40,267 nt of DNA from Chalciporus piperatus (taxonomy: Eukaryota > Basidiomycota > Agaricomycetes > Boletales > Boletaceae). The position numbers were made by a program, and so were the translations under genes. Positions within the stretch are counted from its first letter, which is position 1. Each line of letters opens with the position of its first letter. Below the pieces are notes generated by a model that saw only the letters and a list, made by a program, of their open reading frames with translations, searched no databases and was not told the DNA's origin. This document shows, piece by piece, positions 1 through 12,576 of the stretch. The stretch lies in contig JBBPTG010000221.1 of the NCBI GenBank assembly GCA_038093975.1, forward strand, positions 1 to 40,267, in the 5' to 3' direction.

Positions 1-2
1 CT

Positions 3-2169
3 ATCGAAATGCAGTACCGTCAAACTCGCACCACCGAGATCCTGCAGCAATTGGAAGAGTCCGGGGGACACAAGGACTCGTGGAGCGATCTCTTGGATGG
101 TACAGACTATCTACAAGCGGTCGACTCAGGAAAGATTCAAGACAACGACATCGTCCTTATGATGTCCGTTGACGGTGCGCAGCTCTTCAAAAGCAAGGCA
201 TCGGACTGTTGGATGGCGATCTGGGTTATTTTCGATCGAGCCCCCAATACTCGCTACAAGAAGAAGTATGTGCTACCCAGTATGATTATTCCCGGTCCTC
301 AGAAACCCAAAAATCTTGATTCGTTCCTCTACCCTGGCTTCTACCACCTCTCCGCGCTCATGCAAGAAGGTCTGCAACTCTGGGACGCTTCTCGCGATAT
401 CAACTTTACGTCACACCCATTCCTTGCGCTGGGCACAGCGGACGGCCCTGGACTTGCATACCTGAATGGCCTCGTAGGTCATCAAGGCAAAAGAGGGTGT
501 CGGCTTTATTGTGGAGTCACTGGACGTCGGAAGAAGACTCAGAAGACGTACTACGCAACTCATATGAAGCCAACTGATCCATTGTATGATGTCGTTGGGT
601 GTACTCATCCCGATGTTGATGTCTCCGAACTTCCACTGCCCTCGCAAGAGGAGTATTGGAAAAATCTTGTATATGTCCTCCTTTCCCGGAACGAAACCCA
701 GTACAAACAACGACGCAGAGAAACAGGAATTTCTAAGCCGAGCATCTTTCTCGGTTTTCCCCTTGACCGGACACTTGGTGTTCCCACCTGCTTTGGATCC
801 GACATCATGCATCTCATTTCACTCAACATTCCCGACCTTCTTATCCCCCTTTGGCGTGGTACATTCGACTGCGATCCCAAAGACTCAGTCGCCAATTGGC
901 CATGGGCTGTCCTGAAGGGTGAAACATGGGAAATGTTTGGCGAACGAATTGCTTCGCTAACCCATTATCTCCCCGGGTGTTTTGATCGCCCTCCACGCAA
1001 TCCAGCCGAGAAGATCAACAGTGGCTATAAAGCCTGGGAGTTTACGCTCCTTCTATACGGCGTTGGACCCATGGCTCTATACGATATCCTCCCAAGTCCC
1101 TATTACGAACATTTCTGCAAGCTTGTTCGTGCTGTCCGCCTCATCTCACAGTATACAATCACCCCCAGTGATCTCGAGGAAGCATCGAAGCTCTTCATCG
1201 AGTTTATTGAAGACTTCGAGAGCTTATATTATCAGGGCAGAGTCGACCGTATCCATTTCACTCGCCAGAGCATCCACGCACTCGGTCACTACGCTAACGA
1301 AGTCTTTACCAAGGGTCCTCTCATCTGCGCCTCCCAGTGGACGATGGAGAGGACAATTGGCAATCTTGTCTCGGAAATACGCCAACCTTCGAATCCTTAC
1401 GCCAACCTCACGCAACGAGCTCTTCGCCGTGCGCAACACAATGCGCTCCTTGTTATGGCTCCCTCTCTTGATCCTGATTCAGAGAAGCCTCAATTTCCGA
1501 GATGGTCTAAGCCTTTAGCTGGGGGATATGCCCTTCTCAAGGCACAGGAACGCAATCGACATCTGACGACAGTTTCGGAAGGACGAGTCATCTACGAGTA
1601 CCTGACAACACATCACCCTTTTTCTCCCGACCGCAGCTTCTTCACAATCGATGGCCGTTACAATGCCTGCCGTTGGGCAAGGCTTATGCTTCCAAACGGT
1701 GTCGTCAGCCGTTCTCTCTTCACCAAAAGAGAGACTAAGCCAAATGCACGACGGGGGCGCATGGCAAAGGTTTATTATCTACACTCTATTTACTGCAGCT
1801 GTACTAATATCTCGTTAGATTAAGGAGTCTCATGCCGACCCTGACATGTTCGCTGAAGTTCGTTTCTTCTTCGAGGTTACTGTTGGTGCCTCGGGAGAGC
1901 AAGAAGCACTGGCACTTGTCTCTGTATTCGGTCCTGCTCGTGCTGATCTAATGCAACAATCAGCATGTACATATTTTGCCTGCAAGACCCAAGGGGAGAA
2001 CGGTCTCCGTATTATCAAGGCCACGTCTATCAAGTCCGTCGTCTCCATGATCCCCCACATCTTGGACGAAGAAGAATACTGGTATATGTTCGAGAAGCCG
2101 GGCATGGAATTAGCTGATTTGGGTGGGTTTTTCAACCACGAGGATGATGCGGAGGAAGGGGACTTGTAG
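3..2169 (+). CDS. CACTA-type transposase, Tnp2 family, 5'-partial
   Basis: DDE-type transposase of the Tnp2/Transposase_21 group, which mobilises CACTA (EnSpm) DNA transposons in the nucleus. The frame is open to the window edge, so the true start lies upstream; the first Met is at 9. Exon 1 runs to 1769. A 49-nt intron (1770-1818, GTTTAT...TAG, with a TACTAAT branch site at 1802) joins a second exon ending at 2169, giving about 703 residues after that Met. Family signatures counted from that Met are MSVDGAQ (candidate catalytic Asp 55), TADGPG followed by GLVGHQGKRGCRLYCG, and FGSDIMHLISLNIPDLLIPLWRG. No break is visible inside the seen part, so it may be active. No CACTA terminus was found before 2340. 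The next gene follows 170 bp downstream on the same strand and may belong to the same element. Family call is strong; element limits are unknown. Confidence 0.85.
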
Positions 2170-2339
2170 CAGAGAATATTGGGTGTTCTGAATATATAAC
2201 GGAGTTGAAATCATTGATATGGATCACAATGTATCAGTGTGATGAGGCAGAACTAGACTTAGAGTATTTGCGGTGTGACTAACTGACTAAGCGTGCGCCA
2301 TCTTAGTCGCTTCATCGATTTCCTCTGCCGTCGACCTCA

Positions 2340-4552
2340 ATGACCTCCAACGCAGTGCATAATGCTGGCCGAAACTCGATTTTTTTCCCCTCCCCTGATG
2401 TTGACGAGTCCTCTCAAGGTTCTCAGAGAAGCGGACAATCCTTATTACAGGGATACAATTCAGCAAACAGTAGCTCAGCAACCTCGTTACACGACATCCT
2501 TCGACAAGGCTTCAACGGATCACAATTCTCAACTATATCAGTGTCTGGTAGCGAAGGTGGATATCCGAGTGTAAGTGTGCTGACTTTGGTGAGCATTTGG
2601 GCTAACAGATCAGATATAGGACTATTCCGGAGGTTCGTCTGCCCAGCGTCAGCGTCTAGCCATGTCTTTCGGAGGAGATATGTTCTCCAACGAAAAACAA
2701 CTTGAATCCTATGGTAGTGTAAGTAGTAGTCGACATTTATTCATACATTCAAGATCACAGTACTGATATCCACGTTTCTTCAAGGGAAATTCATCTGCCT
2801 CATCACCGTATATGCAACAGAGCGACCTCAATGTTAGACTCAAATACGAGCTTCTCACGACAATTAAAATCAACGATGAGCTACGGGATAAAGTACAGCA
2901 GCTAGAGCGCAACGAATCCATACTTAAGACCGAGATCTCATTTTTGAATGGGAAACTCGAGACCGCATCGTAAGTCATGTAACTAGTAACTATTGTACAT
3001 TTGTTGCTAATGTACTTTAAAGAGCTCTTTACGACGCTCTACTTGCTCGGATCAACAGCACAACCTCGGGAGATGCTTTCCTCGAGGTGCTTATGGATGC
3101 ACGAAAGCGCGCGGCCGAGCTTCCTGTACGCGAGCAACCGAAGGGAGTCAGTGTCTACTGGACGAGAGAAGAGTGGACCCAAGCGAACTCTAACAAACGG
3201 GACAAAAGCGTTGGGAAAGCACGGCCCGACACCAGTCCCGGTTCAGCACGCTACATTGTTGATGGCGAAGGGTATATCACCACTGAGGGTGATCAAAAAA
3301 GGATGCGCGAGTCCCTGCATTCCGCCTGGAAGACTTTGAAAGCATACAGTCAGCATCCTGTTTCGTGGTCGAAAGCATCTGGCCTCGCAGCCGAATATGT
3401 TGCCCTCTATATGCGCTTGAAACACGTCGAGTTTCGTCTTTGCGACGAGACTGATTGGAAGACGGAGAATTTCGCAACGCGAAACTACCCCCAGTGGTCA
3501 AAGCCTTCCAAGGGTTCGAAGGTCAAAGTCGAAGATCAAGACGACCCTGACGCCGAACAACAACTACTCGAGAAAATTGTAAACGGACCAGTTTCTGCCG
3601 CTATCAAACGTCCTCACTCCATTGCTGTATCTCCCCTTGCGGTTGTGTCCCCATCCTCTGTTCGCGCACCCAAGAAGAAACGGGACACCGATAGCATCAC
3701 TTTCACACTCGAGCCGACTCGCGAGTCGATGAGCACCGGCCCAGGACTCATTGATGCACCTCTTATTCATGGTCTCCAGAAAGACTCGAACGGGACGAAT
3801 CCTATGGCAGCATCACATATCGCTCCAAGTCAAGAGAAACCATCCTCAAATCCCCGTTTCATTGTATGTATGCCTAGTATTCTGTCGACAACACTCTAAT
3901 AATTATCATTTGCAAAGATCGTTAACCCGCTGAACAAGGGAAAGACGGACACCGTTGCGGCCATGCCATCCCGAACCAACAGCACTAGTATTTTGTCTAC
4001 CACCGATCTCGCTCAGCAAATGTCGAACATCACGGTCAATGTCAAGGACCCCAACGACGTCTTGGTTCCGCAAAGTGCAAGTGGAAGATTACAGATGATA
4101 CAGACCCTCTCGACATCTTTCCACCAAGTCGCAGCGGAGACTGCCTTGAGTATGGGCTCAAAGATGTCCGCTTCGGGGACTGGAAATGCTCCGAGAAATA
4201 CAGCAAAGTAAGTACATTGCTACTGTATATATACGAACTAACGATTCCTAGGGGAATCTGTCGTGCAGAATTTATACAAGCAAACCCGGAAAAGACTGCA
4301 AATCAATTCGAAGCATACTGGCGCAAGCTGTCCGAAGATGCGAAAAAAGTGTATCAACAGAAACTCGCAGCGTTGTCTGGAAAGGGCCCGGGGAGTAAAG
4401 GGAAAGGGAAAGCTCCTACCCTTCCCGTCAACAACCAGCCTGTGGACGAAGTCCAGGATAACTACTGGGCCTCAGAGGACCCACGGACCAACCCAGCCCA
4501 TCCCGATTTCGAAGAGAGCCAGATCCCTCGATTCGACTCCAATTCATTCTGA
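2340..4552 (+). CDS. Six-exon protein of unknown function, likely transposon companion
   Basis: Exons 2340-2570, 2620-2718, 2785-2969, 3023-3863, 3918-4207 and 4252-4552 join without a stop into 648 residues; all five introns are GT-AG and 44-66 nt. I do not recognise a named family with certainty. The N-terminal 110 residues are Ser/Gly/Gln-rich and look disordered. Residues about 120-172 form a charged helical or coiled-coil stretch (LRDKVQQLERNESILKTEI). The middle carries a KKKR-type basic patch. The last exon has an HMG-box-like run, FIQANP...YWRKLSEDAKKVYQQ, which is only a weak resemblance. Orientation and 170-bp spacing after the Tnp2 gene suggest the second gene of a CACTA element, perhaps a DNA-binding accessory protein; this is inference. 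It could equally be a host gene. Gene structure is well supported; function is not. Confidence 0.7.
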
Positions 4553-6285
4553 CCGGATTCCAGATCGATCACGGTCGCTCTCCTCGCACACTGGCCTCAT
4601 CGCACATCGACATTCTCATTTCTTGTCCCATCGTCATCGCTTACTCGCTATCGTGCTTTCCGTCGTAGTTTCTCGCTTCGTCCGCTGCTGTCGTGTCTTC
4701 CGATCGAGTCCCGTTGTTTCCTCGCCAGATATCACATTCACAATGTGGACTACATCGTTCATACACATGTCCTACCCCTTGTATTCATCGATTTCAATGT
4801 TTTCGTGTTCGGAACTGCTACCTGTATGCTCGCGTCTGACGCTCTGCTTCCGCTACTATCATCCGATGTAATATTTCTGTTCTAGTTACCTGTGTTGAAA
4901 TACAGTGATTTACAGAGCTCTAAAGAGGATGACATTCGATGTCCATCAATTTCCAACAACGTCACTATATCCTTCCACAAATTTCCGACTGTTTGTAAAT
5001 GTATGGATATTGGTGGAGTGACTTTTGACTGGGCAGGAGGATTTAAACTTACCCCACGTGGTGGATTATGATGGAGTTCAAACAGGTTATGGCGGTGAGG
5101 CGGTGAAGCACTGCCTTCAGATTGCCTTCAGATTGCCTTTTTGCTGGAGGTTACATAAACTCGATTGCAACTTGTATCAAACGAACACTGCAAGTCTCAA
5201 GCGTTGCCAGTATCATTTCACTCTCTTCAAATCTGCGTCCTGCCAACCATTAGCATCGCGTCGATATTCACACACCTTCATGGTGCCTTCCAAGATGACC
5301 ACGGTGCGATCACAAAATCACTGGCTTTAGTATCGGGATAGATCTGGTAGGGTTAGATTCATTGAGTTCTCTCAGTTCTTAAGTATGTACTCATCCATTT
5401 TCCAAGCCAACGAAGGGACCTTCCGCGGCATTCCTCCAAATCATTGCGCATCGTCTCAGTCATAATGGACCCTGAATCGTGACTCTGCTGTTACGAATTT
5501 GACTACCCCGTATAACGAGGTGCCGGCTGTCCTCGTTTCCTTCCTTTTGCCTTCATTTTCACTCTTGTGCTGGGGGAATTGACTTTCGAAATCGAAACGT
5601 GGCCTTAGGAGTCAGTTGGAGGGGGGTCGCGCCTCTATATCGTTATACTCCTCTGGGAGTTGAGTTGCGGAAAGCAAACGGCACGAAAGCAGTGGTCGTT
5701 GCAATTTCCGAGACAGTTGGACGGCATTTCTGTGTGAATCCAATGTCGACCTTGGTTTGACGCATGTCACTTGCCTTCACCTTTGTCGAGAACTTGAACT
5801 TTTATTCCTTTGCAAACCGGAAATCCTTGACTCGTTTTCACAGAGATTACACTCGCAACAACTTCACCGATCGATAAGGCCGTTGGTCTTACGTTCAAGA
5901 GTATAATCATATACCTACAAAGGCCCGTGTTCCCCCTACAATTCACCGACCGGCACCCACTGTCCAGCTGCCAGACACAATACGAGCTGACGTATTATTT
6001 TTTGCGCATTTATGCGGATTATTTCTGCCATTTGGCGCTTCCTATGGTCGTGAGTCTATTACTTCGTTCGTTGAGTCCTTTGCCTCAAATCCATCCATCC
6101 AGAATGTTTCGCTCCACGACGCATCTTGATGATGAAAGGTAAGTGACGATTCGATCTGTCCCACCTAGCGGTATGCCCACTGCTCCATGTCTAGAAATAC
6201 CATCTCCCAACGGCCGTTTCGATATTGATCGTACGGATTTCCACTGAAACCTTCACCTCACGAACTGCTGACGCTTCTTCCATAG
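4553..6285 (+). other. Intergenic stretch without a supported gene
   Basis: Short open frames here (for example 5025-5330) lack family motifs and splice logic, and I reject them. A small tandem duplication of AGATTGCCTTC lies near 5118. The interval 5580-6060 may be the old promoter region of the downstream metacaspase relic. Possible leader exons of that relic (ATG near 6104, donor at 6140) do not connect in frame. Confidence 0.5.
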
Positions 6286-7066
6286 TCCCCTTTTGCGCTT
6301 GTTATTGGAATCAACAATTACGCCACTGTTACTGGACTCCGTGGTGCAAATACAGACACAGATTTCCTCGTTCAATACCTGGAGGTTGACATGGGCGTCC
6401 CAAATCCCCAGATTCGGGTTCTGCGTGCCCAACAGGCATCCCGTGTCGGTATCATCCAGGCGTTCCGTGACCTGAAAAACGACTCCCGTATCCAGTATGG
6501 AGACCCAATCACGATCTACTTTGCCGGACTCGGTGCAAGACATCCCTCATTCTCGGCCAACGATGTAGTTCGCTCTACGGAGGAAAATGAGTACATTTCA
6601 CCTCAAGATTACGATTGTCTGCCGGGGAAAAAGTTGAACCCATACCAGAACGAACCATCCAGATTCTGTTCACGGCCATCGCTCGAGAAAAGGATGATAA
6701 CATCCTCCGTCAGCCGGTCCCTTTGAGAGGTATTGCTCACGACGTTGTACGCAGACGGTGATCCTCGATTGCTCTTATTCTGCGCTGGGAATCAGAAGTG
6801 ACGAAAAGATCCAAACGAACTGTTCAGTGGAACTATCGAACAATATATCCATGAACCTGGAAGGCGTCGCGCGGTCCGGTCTCCGCCCGCACATCCTAAA
6901 AACCACTAATTCGGAGATGGTGACCTGGCACGCAGATATCCCTGGGTACGGTGTTCTTGCTTGGAGCATTAGGGATCACTTATATTTATTTAAGCAGCCG
7001 CTTGGGAGAAATAGACGTACGCAAACGTTACAGCAGGCATCACTTCCCTCGCTGATCTCACCATAG
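6286..7066 (+). pseudogene. Metacaspase (peptidase C14) relic
   Basis: The caspase-fold start PFALVIGINNYATVTGLRGA, then DTDFLVQYLEVDMGVPNPQI and GIIQAFRDLKNDSRIQYGD, match fungal metacaspases closely. The expected YAGHG box reads YFAGLG, so the catalytic His is Leu. Around 6640 the frame must shift by one to continue PERTIQILFTAIAREKDDNI. The next block from about 6755 reads VILDCSYSALG where active enzymes have a DCCHSG-like box, so the catalytic Cys is Ser, followed by SGLRPHIL. The splice site before this block is also lost. Active metacaspases are Arg/Lys-specific cysteine proteases linked to stress and cell death. With a frameshift and both catalytic residues gone, I call it a pseudogene. 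A catalytically dead homologue under selection would need an intact frame, which is absent. Confidence 0.8.
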
Positions 7067-8301
7067 CTGTGAGACAATCGATTTTCCAAAAGAAACGAGC
7101 GAGTTGGAGCTTACCTTTATTTCGCAAACCAGATTCTGCGACCGTAGTATGTTCAGATATGACCTGGTGGCAGCTATATAGTTTCCAATGATCGCAACAG
7201 ATCACACTACACCAGATGTGCGTTGGCCCTTGCTAAACCGGTTGGACCACGCTTCTATTTCACAGACAAAAGTTACTTTTGGAGTCTTGGGGCTCACGGA
7301 TATCTATTTCCAACAGCTCACCGTAACCCTGGATCCATCGCGTTGCTGATATGGATTTAGGCAGCTGCCAGCAGGGTCCAGGGCTGTGCACGGGGTGTGT
7401 TCAAGTCGTGCATCGAATTTCGCGTCGACCGTCGACACGAAGTGATCTGTTCCATTCCATTCTGAACCTGGGTCAAATTAGAATGGGTTGTGGGGAGCTA
7501 TCAGATCAGATCTACGATTTTCAATCACGGAAATGGTTGAAGGAATACATGCTGCGTCCCAGTGAGTCGGCTTCTTCCTTCTCCTTGAACAACTTATGAA
7601 CCCACCTCCGTGAAATCCTTGCTGCCTTCTTCGTTCATAGTCTCATAGCGATTTGACGTTCAGGAGTCGGAATCTTCTCTTCAAACTTGGTTCAAATCAG
7701 TGACCTGAGTACTGAGTTGTGGATTGGTTGTGGACATTACTCAAGTTGTTCGTGACTGACCAAATATGCGGTCTGAGCAAGTATGTGGTTAGCGATACCA
7801 ACCAGTTGACTTGGGTTGACCACATACCTTTCGGATCCAGACGGTTTGGAGCGGAGTTTGAAAACAGAACGACGGAAACCGCTCGTTGTGGAGACGTTTT
7901 TGCACACAACGGCTGGTACCGAGACTATTCTACCTCTGGAGACATATTTCTGTGATCGGATCTCGCGTAGAAGCTGTCTGGCATTCCCCATAGCTAGTGC
8001 TGCCGCAAGGTGAGGTCCAGGTGAGGGGTCATTCGAAGGCAGGTTAGACTCATGGAAGACTCCGACGAGATCACTTCATGTCGATCTGCATGGCCAGAGC
8101 GATGTCCTACAGCGGGGTGCTCCACGACACGTTGCGGTTTCAAGGTTCGAGACAAATCAGCAACAGAATAACTCCAGATATGGAATAGATAAGTGTTCAT
8201 GAATATCGAGTGATGGAATAAAAGTGTGTGGTGGGCTTTTACCTTCGCTGCATTCCAATCATTCTTCCCGCTATTGGTTGTACCCAACCTAACTTCAGCC
8301 C
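7067..8301 (+). other. Intergenic stretch, nothing recognised
   Basis: About 1.2 kb of mixed composition between the metacaspase relic and the GTPase-TPR-HET gene. Frames of 60-85 codons occur on both strands around 7700-8000 but overlap each other and show no known motif. The last few hundred bases should hold the promoter and 5' UTR of the downstream gene; no convincing TATA box was found. Confidence 0.4.
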
Positions 8302-11300
8302 ATGCGGAGGTCAACAGAAACCGACGATGCCCCCGTAATGTTCGCGTATGTACACCTCTCAATGTACAACGTAGCCCCACGAGCTAATACACCGACAGCG
8401 TCATGGGTGCAACAGGCACTGGTACGTTTGTGCTGACTCCACCTCGACTGCGAGAGTGAATCATACCCACCCCTCCGTTTCCGCGTTCCAGGGAAGTCAA
8501 CAGTGAGTGCCAGAGATGGATGATCCAAAGTAATGAACTTGAGGCTCGTCTGGCAGTTCGTCAAGCTTCTCACCAACGATGACAGTATTCATATCGGCCA
8601 TACCATAAAGGCCGACACTTGCGACGTCCAGACCTCTTATTACGTCGATCGTACGACTGGTCGTACTGTCATGCTCATCGACACGCCGGGTTTCGATGAC
8701 TCCCGCGAGGGCGTGACTGATACAGACATCCTGTCAAAGATCATGCAATTTTTGGCATCCGAGTCGGGGTAAGTAAGCTTTCAGTCGGATTGCTACTTTC
8801 TCATCACCTACCTTGGGTAATTTCAGAGAGAGGCGTAAACTCGACGGAGTCATCTATATGCACCGCATCTCCGATCCCCGGGTCGGTGGTGTTTCGCGAA
8901 AAAACCTCAAAATGTTTCGCTTGCTCTGCGGAGAAGAGAACCTTGGTAACGTTCGAATAGTCACCACGCACTGGGATCGGGTCAGCGAACAGGAAGGGAG
9001 ACGTCGGGAGGCTGACCTGACAAGCGGAGCATTCAGTGCTCTCATCGACGCTGGAGCGAAGATGTGTCGCCACGCAAACACTCTTGAATCTGCGCAAAAA
9101 ATCATGTCTGAGCTCATCCCCCTCCCTCCGGTGACGACGGAGATGATCGCGTCCGTTGATCTCATGGATGTAAACTGCGATGTCGTGCCCAAGACGTGGA
9201 CACAAAACGACCCCATTGATACTGAATCGATGCTATCGGACGAGATCGCGAAATCCTCAAACCCAAACCATCACATGCTTGCAAATCGCGCTATCATACG
9301 TGCACGATTGAATCAATGGACTGCAGCAGTTAAAGACGCGAAACGGGTAACGTCACGCTAGCTTCGGTCGTGTCCTCGTATTTAACACGCTTCATGCACA
9401 GTCGCTCCGGATACAACTCTCGCCGATCGGTCATATCGCAATGGCCATCGCGCTCGCCGGCCAAGACGATCAAGACGGCGCTCTCCGTGAGTTCGATCTC
9501 TCGTTCCGCGATGGCCGCCCAAAGGACATGAAGCTGTTATTGTTGTTGAGGGTGAGTGTGCTATGAAACAAATGTTCACTTTAACTGAGCCCTGTTACCT
9601 CAGTCCCTGCTCTTGTTCACGTGCGGCAAACACCAAGACGCAATTTTGCGCGTCCGTGATCTACTTATCAATCCCTACGATGACGACGAGGACAACTTCT
9701 TGAAGGTATGGGCAACGCTTCGTCTTCCATGATAGTCTTTGTTGATACATTCGACAGCGTTCCACGTCCGAAGAATATACAGACGCAATACCAGGCTTCG
9801 CTGACCTGAGAATCAATGCGGACGACGACGACGCATATTGCTTCCTTCAGGCACGTTCTATGAGTCATCATATACCACAGCCATCACTGACGCACTGGAA
9901 AGGTGCTTGGGAATATGTACCTCAAGAAAGGGGAGTATCCGCGTGCGATCGAGGTCTTCGAATGTGCCAAGCGCATAGCTCTCCCCGACGAAGTATGTCC
10001 TCCGTTGTCGATCATTTCGCTGGTGAGTATCCGCGACTACATCCTGACCAATCTTGACTCGCATACAAAGATCTTCAATTGGAGTTTCGAGGGGCTGGAC
10101 ATCGTTGTCCAGCGCCATCTTTGTGAATCCCTCCATGCAGAAGGCCGCATGAAAGAAGCCGCAGAAGCTCTTCTGAATATGCTTAAGACGTCAAGAGACG
10201 AGATTCGGACAAGCAAGGTGACCACAGATTGGGTTGCAGGTGCGTTTGGAGTCATTAGTAATCGGTTATCTGACGGGAGCAACAATGTTCTCTGTTAGGC
10301 TTCACGACCAAGTGTGTTGCGTCGCTCGAAAGTCTTGGTGATGTAGCATTCGGCTCCGCAAAGTACGAGGAAGCGATCGCACAGTATTCCGCCGCACTAT
10401 CGCTCGATCCGGCGCTCGAGTTCGCGACTCTGTTGATCAAGCGGAGCAAGACCATGGCGGCCATGGTACGGTGGGACGACGCACTCGCCGATGCGAACAA
10501 GGTAGCTTTATATCCTTCATGAAGTGTGTGGTCCTCACAACGTGTACGCAGGCGATGAAGGTTGACTCTTCCAACCACTTGGCCTACGAGTGCCAATACG
10601 TCGCCCTCCATGGCGCGAAACGATATGATGAAGCCATCGAGGCATTCGGAAAAATGGTTTCCCTCATCGAACAATCCAGCGACCCAAAGATACGTGGTGA
10701 GTGTCCCGCCTGCTCGTTTCGAAGTCGCGAGCTGAACTTTTCGGCTACAGAATTACGGGGCAACTACATTTCGCCGTCACAGATGATTGCAAAGATCGAG
10801 GAGATCGCTCGCTTGATTGCCATGATCTCGCCTCTCGTCCTCATCGACGTTCAAACCGGTCGCCTCTGTGACGCTGCCGAGCGCATGGCGATATTCAAGT
10901 CAGATGTGGTATTTAAAGAACTCGTATCGTCTATGACGGAAAAAGTAGACGAAGATCGCATCCTCCGTGTTGTCGCGAAATTCTTCGGATACGCCATTTT
11001 TTCCCACGTTTGGGAGGGGAAGGAGCCGAGTTACCAGGAAGTCAATTTTGTGAAGTCCGTGCACGACTTGCCGAAGACGCATATGAACATCAAGCTCCGC
11101 AGGGTCTGCGAGGAGGCTAGCAAACTTGGCAATCGCTTCCTCTGGTCGGACACATGTTGCATTGACAAGACCACGAGCGCGATCCTGAACCAGTCCCTCA
11201 CGTCGATGTACAGCTGGTATGCTGGAGCGGTGATCACGATCGTTTTCCTGGCGGGCGTGAAGTCCCCGTCGAAGCTTGGAGACCTCGCGAATAGCAAATG

Positions 11301-12378
11301 GATGACACGAGCGTGGACCCTCCAAGAACTGCTCTCCCCGAAAACCATCCGTTTCTATGATTCTCAGTGGCAGCTGTACCTCGGTGACACCCGTCTCAAC
11401 CACAAAGAATCACCAGAGATCATGAAAGAACTCTCCGACGCCTTCCAGATCCCTCGCGACACCATCGTCACGTTCAGTCCGGATGATCTCAGTGTCCGCG
11501 ACAAACTTCGGCTGGCATCGACTCGTAACGCGACGGTCGAGGAAGATGTGGCGTATTCACTCATCGGTATATTCAAAAGCGATATTCGTCCTCACTACGG
11601 TGAAAGGGAGGCTGCGCTCGGTCACCTCCTCGAGGAGATCGTCGCTCGATCAGGCGAGGTCACCATCCTCGCGTGGATTGGCACATCATCGTCATACAAC
11701 AGCTGCCTTCCATCTACGCTCTCGGTTTACAGCCAAACTCCTTATTCCTCACCGACTCTTGACCCCAGTGAAATGGAGACGCGTACAGCCCAACTAAGGA
11801 ACATGTTATCGAGGGAAGACGCGATGATGATCTATCAACGTGTAGCATTCCTCCTCCCAGCTCGTTTCGCAAACCGGCGCCTTCATCTCCCGTGCATCTG
11901 TTTCCGTGTCCGGAGGGTTGGTATGCAGAGCCATGGGACCGGCGAGGGGGATCACTACCGGCTCAGGGTATCTGGGCTAGGTGTCGTTGACATTACGACG
12001 AAGGACAAACTCCCGTTGGAAGAGCCTCGGCGGCTCAGGCTGGTACATCCCTGGATCAGCTATATCAGAGGACCGCGAACTGGCGTTATCTCGGCGGACG
12101 ACTCGGACTCGGACTCGGACAGAGATGAGGGGACAGATGAGGAGACAGAGACGTCTGCGCCAATGACCGCCGTCCCTGTTCCGCAGGAAGATGAATATGC
12201 TCGGGCATTGAAATCGATCGTTCGCCTTGGTCAGCCGTTTAACGCGCTGTTGCTTCTACAGCAACCTGATGGGGACTACAAGAGGGTGGCTACAGAGAAT
12301 GAGATTGAAGTCCAAGGTCTTGGCTCGGATGTCAAGGCATTGAAGGACATCCGTGCGGAGGTGTTGGAGATTCTATGA
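8302..12378 (+). CDS. GTPase-TPR-HET fusion protein, putative allorecognition/immune receptor
   Basis: Thirteen exons (8302-8345, 8399-8421, 8492-8502, 8557-8768, 8827-9346, 9402-9551, 9604-9705, 9758-9850, 9903-10022, 10071-10239, 10299-10501, 10552-10696, 10751-12378) encode 1139 residues. Residues 14-197 form an AIG1/TRAFAC-like GTPase: P-loop GATGTGKST at 18-26 (assembled across three exons, one of 11 nt), Thr47, and DTPG at 68-71. Residues about 240-560 are TPR-like helices (LANRAIIRARLNQWTAAVKDA is typical). A HET domain spans 678-800 with YAIFSHVW, LWSDTCCIDK and MTRAWTLQELL. HET domains trigger cell death in vegetative incompatibility; GTPase plus TPR could act as switch and sensor, which is inference. 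The intron after 9850 must be GC-AG. The intron 10023-10070 is in frame and may be retained. TPR-HET proteins can start near the Met at 9143 or 9164, so the GTPase part may be a recent N-terminal addition. Confidence 0.85.
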
Positions 12379-12576
12379 TGCTTGTGAATCGCTATTCACT
12401 TTTTGACGTCTGTTGTGCTGTGTAATTACGCTGTCTCTTTTGTTGGTTCCCTACTGTCCGGCGTTTCTCCGTATACCCATCATAATCTGCATGTTTACGC
12501 TGTCTCGTCTTTGAGTTTATCTGTATCGTTACCTACACGCCCATTTTGGTTAATCCTATACCTAACATTTCTCGGA

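Noticed and set aside
605..1518. Several 70-180-codon frames overlapping the Tnp2 exon
   Set aside because: Shadow frames of a clear transposase coding sequence; none has family motifs.
5025..5330. 101-codon plus-strand frame
   Set aside because: No motif, odd composition and no neighbouring exons; probably chance.
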